A model generated the notes under the pieces. That model was given only the letters and a program-made list of their open reading frames with translations. It was not told where the DNA came from and did not search any database. From NCBI GenBank assembly GCA_037903475.1, contig JBAJFG010000096.1:434001-498000 (forward strand): DNA of 64,000 bases. The letters run 5' to 3'. This stretch comes from Ancylostoma caninum (lineage: Eukaryota > Nematoda > Chromadorea > Rhabditida > Ancylostomatidae). Both the position numbers and the translations under genes were made by a program. Within the stretch, counting starts at the first letter, position 1, and every line of letters starts with the position of its first letter. Of the stretch, positions 60,001 to 64,000 are shown piece by piece.

Positions 60001-62988
60001 TTTCATTATTTTGTCTCAGCTTGCAGTTTTGCTGTGCCTGCAGATATACTCTTTGCTAACGCTGGACCGCCTTTGTTTTGTAAGCTCTCCTATTTCAGGT
60101 TCAAGAATTCCGGAAGCTGATAAATGTCCCAATTGCAAAGGAGAAAAAAGTGAGGAGGTGAAAAAAATTCTCGAGGTTAGCCAGAATGTTATAATATGTA
60201 CACAGTTTCAACTTTTCCGCTACATCATGTGACAGAGAAATCCTTTTTTCAAATTATTTTTTTTTTTTTGGCGAAATTCGGTTCCGATCATATGTCCTGT
60301 AATGACCACAGGATGGAGCTAGACAGGCAGCTTAACGAAGAAATTGTCATGCTATATAATAACTTAGCTTAGCCTGTTTACATGTGTGTCTGTAAATATG
60401 TACAATTCATCCGAAACGCTGGGGCGGGTGAGGCTGGTGGGAAATATAGAATGCTGTATGTATGTCAGACAGTTACAAAATTCTACGATTAGTGAGTGAC
60501 GGTGATTGTGAGATTATATAAAAGGCTTAGAGTAGATGTGCTGTAGTGGAATGGGGTAGGGATGATATGGAGTAGAAGTTTGCGCTACATGTACCTTACG
60601 ATACGTAAATGTCACACTATATCTGAAGTAAATCATATGTTTACGAAGGAAGCAGCAAACTTTTACTCCAACGTAACACTATTAACATCACAAGTTCACG
60701 AAATAGGAGGGTATTGCTAATTTCTCGTGTATAAGGAGGACCCTTTCTGCTATGGTTTAATTCTAAAGTGATACATCCCGAGCAACGTTCTTTCAGTTGA
60801 ACATCGGTGGACTGGAAATATGCAGTCTTTCCTTCCTTAGTCTTTTTTCTTTCCAATAGCAGATGCTGCATCACGATGAATAGCTACTCTTCTGCTACTC
60901 TTGAATGATGTTATTTCAGGTTCACGTGGAACCAGGTATGAGGCATAACGATAAAGTGACATTCCCGCGTGAAGGAGATCAGTCCGACGTATGTCAATTC
61001 AGTAATATTCTTTTTTAATGCTCTTCTCTTGATGTAGCTATTTCAATAGCACTTTGTTATCGGTCGGTGCTCTTTTGCTTTTTCTCCTCTTGAATTGGGA
61101 GGGAGGCTCAGCTTTCATTCCAAAAAAAAAAGTGAAAAACAGGAGGCGGAAGACTATTTTCTGTTGTGATCCAACCGTTACTGCTGGTGTTTCTCAACGG
61201 AGAGGGAAGTTGGCTGCTTTCAAGTTAGGGTGATTTTTCAGAGAACTTTCGTTCTGACATTAACTGCATTACCTTTTTTGATCTCTCTTATCATTGACTG
61301 GTAATCTGACAGTAAAAATTTTACGTCACTTCCTATAGGATTTTTCATCAATTGTGGACTCAGAAATGACCGTTGAGTGAATGCTATTGCATTACTCTGT
61401 TAGTTTGCAAAAGAAAAAAAAAATGGAGGGAGGGAGAATGCGACCATTCGATTCTGCGGAATTGGTCATGAAAACATCAAAGGTTAATAACTAGTAGAAG
61501 AAAACTGGTGAGAAGAAAAAACAACAGGAAGAATCCTGTAGTTTTTTTGAACATAAAGTGCTACTCAGAATTGTGACTCTAAGCGATAATTATTGCTGTG
61601 ACAAACTTCTGTTAGGGATGTTGCCGCATAGGATTTCTTTTTTCCTCCTTTGCTCACCGCTGAGATTTTTCAGTAACCTCCACCTTGTAATCGCTGGTAC
61701 ACTTGCTTCCAGCACTTTCTTTTTTCTTTCTGCTTTGTTTTTTTTTTTTGAAAATGAACATACGCCGAAATTTGAGTTCAGCCGCAAGTTTTTTTTTTCA
61801 GCCAGAGATTGAACCAGGCGATGTTGTTATTGTTATTCAAGTGAAGCCACATGATGTATTCGAGAGGGAAGGTGATGATCTCATTGCAAAAAAGTAAGCT
61901 GCATTCATCTACTTCAATTTACCTTGCATTTGTTACAGGGCCTTTGTATACCATGATTTATCTCTCTATCGCTATATTTTTCCGCTTCATTGTTTTTTTA
62001 TGGTAATTCGCTTTTTTAGAACAATTTCATTGAACGAGGCGTTATGCGGGTATGAGATCCCCTTGAAACACCTTGATGGTCGTACGCTTATTCTTAAGAA
62101 CAAACCTGGAGATATAATAACACCAGGTGTGTTACGGAAATATTCATTTCTTTTGCAATTTCAATTCTTATTTTTAGTTGGTAGGTCAAGTAGCTCCGTT
62201 CAGCTTAATTTTCTTGCTTATGATCATCACCCTAATTTTTCAGATTGTATTCGCGGTATTGTGGGTGAAGGCATGCCCCAAAGGCGTCATCACGACATTC
62301 GCGGAAACCTTTATGTGAAATTTGATGTGGCCTTCCCTAATGATCACTTCCTAGAGGATGAAGCAAAATATAAGGTAGACTCTCCACTGCTCCAAACTCG
62401 AGTTTCCGAAAAATTGGTTTTTACAGATTATTGAATCCTCGTTTCCGCCTGTTCGAAAAATCACACATCCTCCCAACTGTGAAGAGGTATGGTTGCGTCC
62501 CACCTTTTATATTTTGTTCGTGTTATGTTTCTCTTCATTTTCATATTTCCTCGCGGCGTTTTTTTTTTTCCTGTTCGCTATGGAAGTATGAGGTTTTCTC
62601 CCGCGTCGTGTTGAATGTAAAAGAAGGAATATAAATATGAGCATCTCATGAAGAATGCCTTGTTTTTTTTTTACAGAGGATTTCGGAGATTGAAAACTGG
62701 ACTGTTAGTGCAGTTTCTTTTCTGTAAGTGGAAGTGGTGGTTAGCACTTGAAACAAGGGATGATTTATCTATATCCTGAATACATTTCCGTTCAAATAGT
62801 CCTATTCTGAGTTCTTACGCTCGAACTACTTGCAGAAAATGATGCTGTTCCAGGTTTCTCTGATGGAGTATGACGAGAAGCGGTATCGTGGTGGAAGAGG
62901 AGGACAAGCTTATGAAGAAGATGGATCAGATGAGGAGATGGGTGGACACGGTCATCACGGGCCTCAGGTGCAATGTGCACAAAGCTAG
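54056..62988 (+). CDS. dnj-19: DNAJA2-type J-protein co-chaperone (type I Hsp40)
   Basis: Thirteen exons in phase: 54056-54178, 56193-56252, 56312-56417, 56537-56630, 56686-56808, 59620-59753, 60099-60175, 60920-60988, 61802-61893, 62020-62126, 62244-62374, 62427-62486, 62854-62988. The product is 436 aa. The J domain (LYDILKVKPDASEEDIKK...EFHPDKNPD...ILSNPERRRLYD) holds the HPD motif at the exon 2 level. A G/F-rich linker (GGFGGDLFSHIFGDE, GMGGGG) follows. Four CxxCxGxG-like zinc motifs are CTKCKGSG, CHSCRGRG, CPDCRGEG and CPNCKGEK. Then come the substrate-binding domains and a C-terminal CAQS, a CaaX-like prenylation box. It stimulates Hsp70 ATPase and delivers clients in the cytosol. Length and order match C. 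elegans DNJ-19 better than DNJ-12. Introns 1 and 5 are enlarged by transposon insertions. Confidence 0.95.
54604..55517. mobile_element. Long-TIR element in dnj-19 intron 1
   Basis: Inverted arms of about 75 bp: the left arm carries GAAACTTAATG...GGGGGGACACTTGATCC, then GTACCCAAAGCCTTGCGCAT, and the right arm (about 55440-55517) has the complement with a few changes. The interior of about 750 bp holds one 96-codon open frame without recognisable motifs. Exact ends and target duplication are not resolved. Confidence 0.6.
55654..56002. mobile_element. PIF/Harbinger-like MITE in dnj-19 intron 1
   Basis: Ends GGTTGCCC and GGGCAACC are flanked by the trinucleotide TAA (55651-55653 and 56003-56005). 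The inverted arms extend about 38 bp (to CTTGAGC/GCTCAAG). The GC-rich interior stands out from the AT-rich intron. A 3-bp TWA-type duplication points to the Harbinger superfamily. Confidence 0.6.
58131..58214. repeat. 42-bp tandem duplication in dnj-19 intron 5
   Basis: The unit TCATAATCATCTTCAGCAGT... occurs twice back to back with one difference (CAGCAG versus CAACAG). Confidence 0.85.
58697..59596. mobile_element. Mariner-type element in dnj-19 intron 5, 900 bp
   Basis: Ends TTAGGTTGTAATATAAGTTT and the near-complement ending CTATGTTACAACCTAA are flanked by TA (58695-58696 and 59597-59598). TTAGGTTG-type ends are characteristic of mariner. TTTCCGCTGTTTT words continue the inverted repeat to about 30 bp. 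I find no intact transposase, so it is a decayed or non-autonomous copy. It ends only 23 bp before the exon 6 boundary. Confidence 0.75.
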
Positions 62989-64000
62989 AACTATACTCAT
63001 TACTTCATGTTCTTTTTTTTTTCGACATATGGCGTTACCATGCTTTGAATGTGATCTTTAGAGACTAATCGTTCTGACTTGGTGAAAATGTATTCAATAG
63101 CTTCTTGGAATGAATGTGTTGTTTAATGATGGTTCAAAGAAGTCGAGATTGAAAATGTGAAACTGTGCAAGCTATGTTTTGGAGATATTCATTCATAGGA
63201 GAAAAAAATGTGTTCCTCCTAAGTCGTAAAGTGACCACATGCTAACGGCATTCATGTCGCTATTTCGATAGAATGCTTTAGTGCTGGCTCACTATTAACA
63301 TAACATATTTGTTCATCTTTAGAAGTTGGTTTGCACTAGAAGATATGACTAGATGGTTAAGCACATATTTTGTAATGTAATACCAGAAGCATGTAAAGAA
63401 GTTCGGAGGTGCAAACTATTTTAAATCCGGGAGCGAGATGCATATGTGGAAAGGACAACGTAATCTCCTAGGCTGTCCAGTTGTATTACCAGGCTGTCAC
63501 ATGTTGGTCGTAGGTCCTGCTAGAAGGTAAGACATACGCAGATCGAAAATACAGGTGGTGAGTAACAAGAAGTAGACATGTGCTTGGAGGGTAGAACCTG
63601 GAGGGTTGAGGAGCCAAGAGGAGCCAAGCTCCAGGTCGGCATATACAGTACCGGTCAAAATCATTATATATAGCCTCTTAAACTTCCATTCACTTTCAGT
63701 CGTAACTTCTGGTAAGGCCAGTTTTGGGTGCTCAAATTTTGAGTTCTAGATGCTCAAGAATGATGGGAAACTATGAAAACTTTCCATTTTGTGGATGAAT
63801 TTTCCTAGTACAATTTTTTTAAATTAATGAAGCTCAAAATCTGTGACATAATAGTATCCAGAAATAGGCACCGAATGACTTTTATAGGTAAAATCTCAGA
63901 ACGAAATCCACGTATCTTAGCGAAATAGACTCATACCCTGTAGAATTCGCGCTCTTAAGGGATAATGGTCTGCATATACGAGACCTCCTTTAGATCAAAG
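62989..64000. other. Region downstream of dnj-19; partial Tc1-like end
   Basis: No gene is recognised. At 63646 CAGTACCGGTCAAAATCATT follows TA and resembles a Tc1-family terminal repeat. A matching right end would lie outside the window. Confidence 0.35.

Overview
The window is eukaryotic nuclear DNA. It is AT-rich, with short exons, many introns of about 50-100 nt with TTTCAG-type acceptors, and AATAAA polyadenylation signals. The proteins point to a clade V (strongylid, probably hookworm-type) nematode: a CAP/ASP-type secreted protein, an HNF4-like nuclear receptor with a nematode-style P-box, and a DNAJA2-type J protein closest in length and order to C. elegans DNJ-19. All exon models were built by hand from splice signals, codon phase and family recognition.

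Left part (1-19 kb): 3' exons of a CAP-domain gene (542-1192, +), a tiny two-exon membrane-protein gene (6180-6485, +), a Pro/Ser/Thr-rich gene of unknown function (12133-about 15124, -) and a second tiny membrane-protein gene (18589-18984, +). These sit in a repeat-rich landscape. It holds two copies of an approximately 0.9 kb repeat carrying two tRNA-like units, and several foldback elements (MITEs), many flanked by TA duplications.

Middle part (19-44 kb): a complete mms-19 gene (19383-26715, -; about 25 exons, about 920 aa; cytosolic Fe-S targeting). It is divergently arranged with a secreted flavin amine oxidase (27641-30936, +; 10 exons, 547 aa). Next come two non-autonomous hAT-like elements (about 31.2-32.2 and 33.4-34.9 kb). 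A nuclear hormone receptor follows (35435-41279, -; 14 exons, 596 aa) with an unusually long insert in its ligand-binding domain. A 1.4 kb long-TIR element lies just upstream of it.

Right part (44-64 kb): a mostly non-coding, repeat-bearing stretch with a retrotransposon fragment, then dnj-19 (54056-62988, +; 13 exons, 436 aa). A three-unit heat-shock-element-like motif lies about 155 bp upstream of its start codon. Two large dnj-19 introns are expanded by transposon-like insertions, including a 900 bp mariner-type element.

The genes do not form a pathway or operon. The strongest novelty is in the repeat biology (dimeric tRNA-like repeat with a retained 37-codon ORF, nested TIR families), the receptor insert, the frame-breaking 25-bp duplication, and two very small membrane-protein genes.
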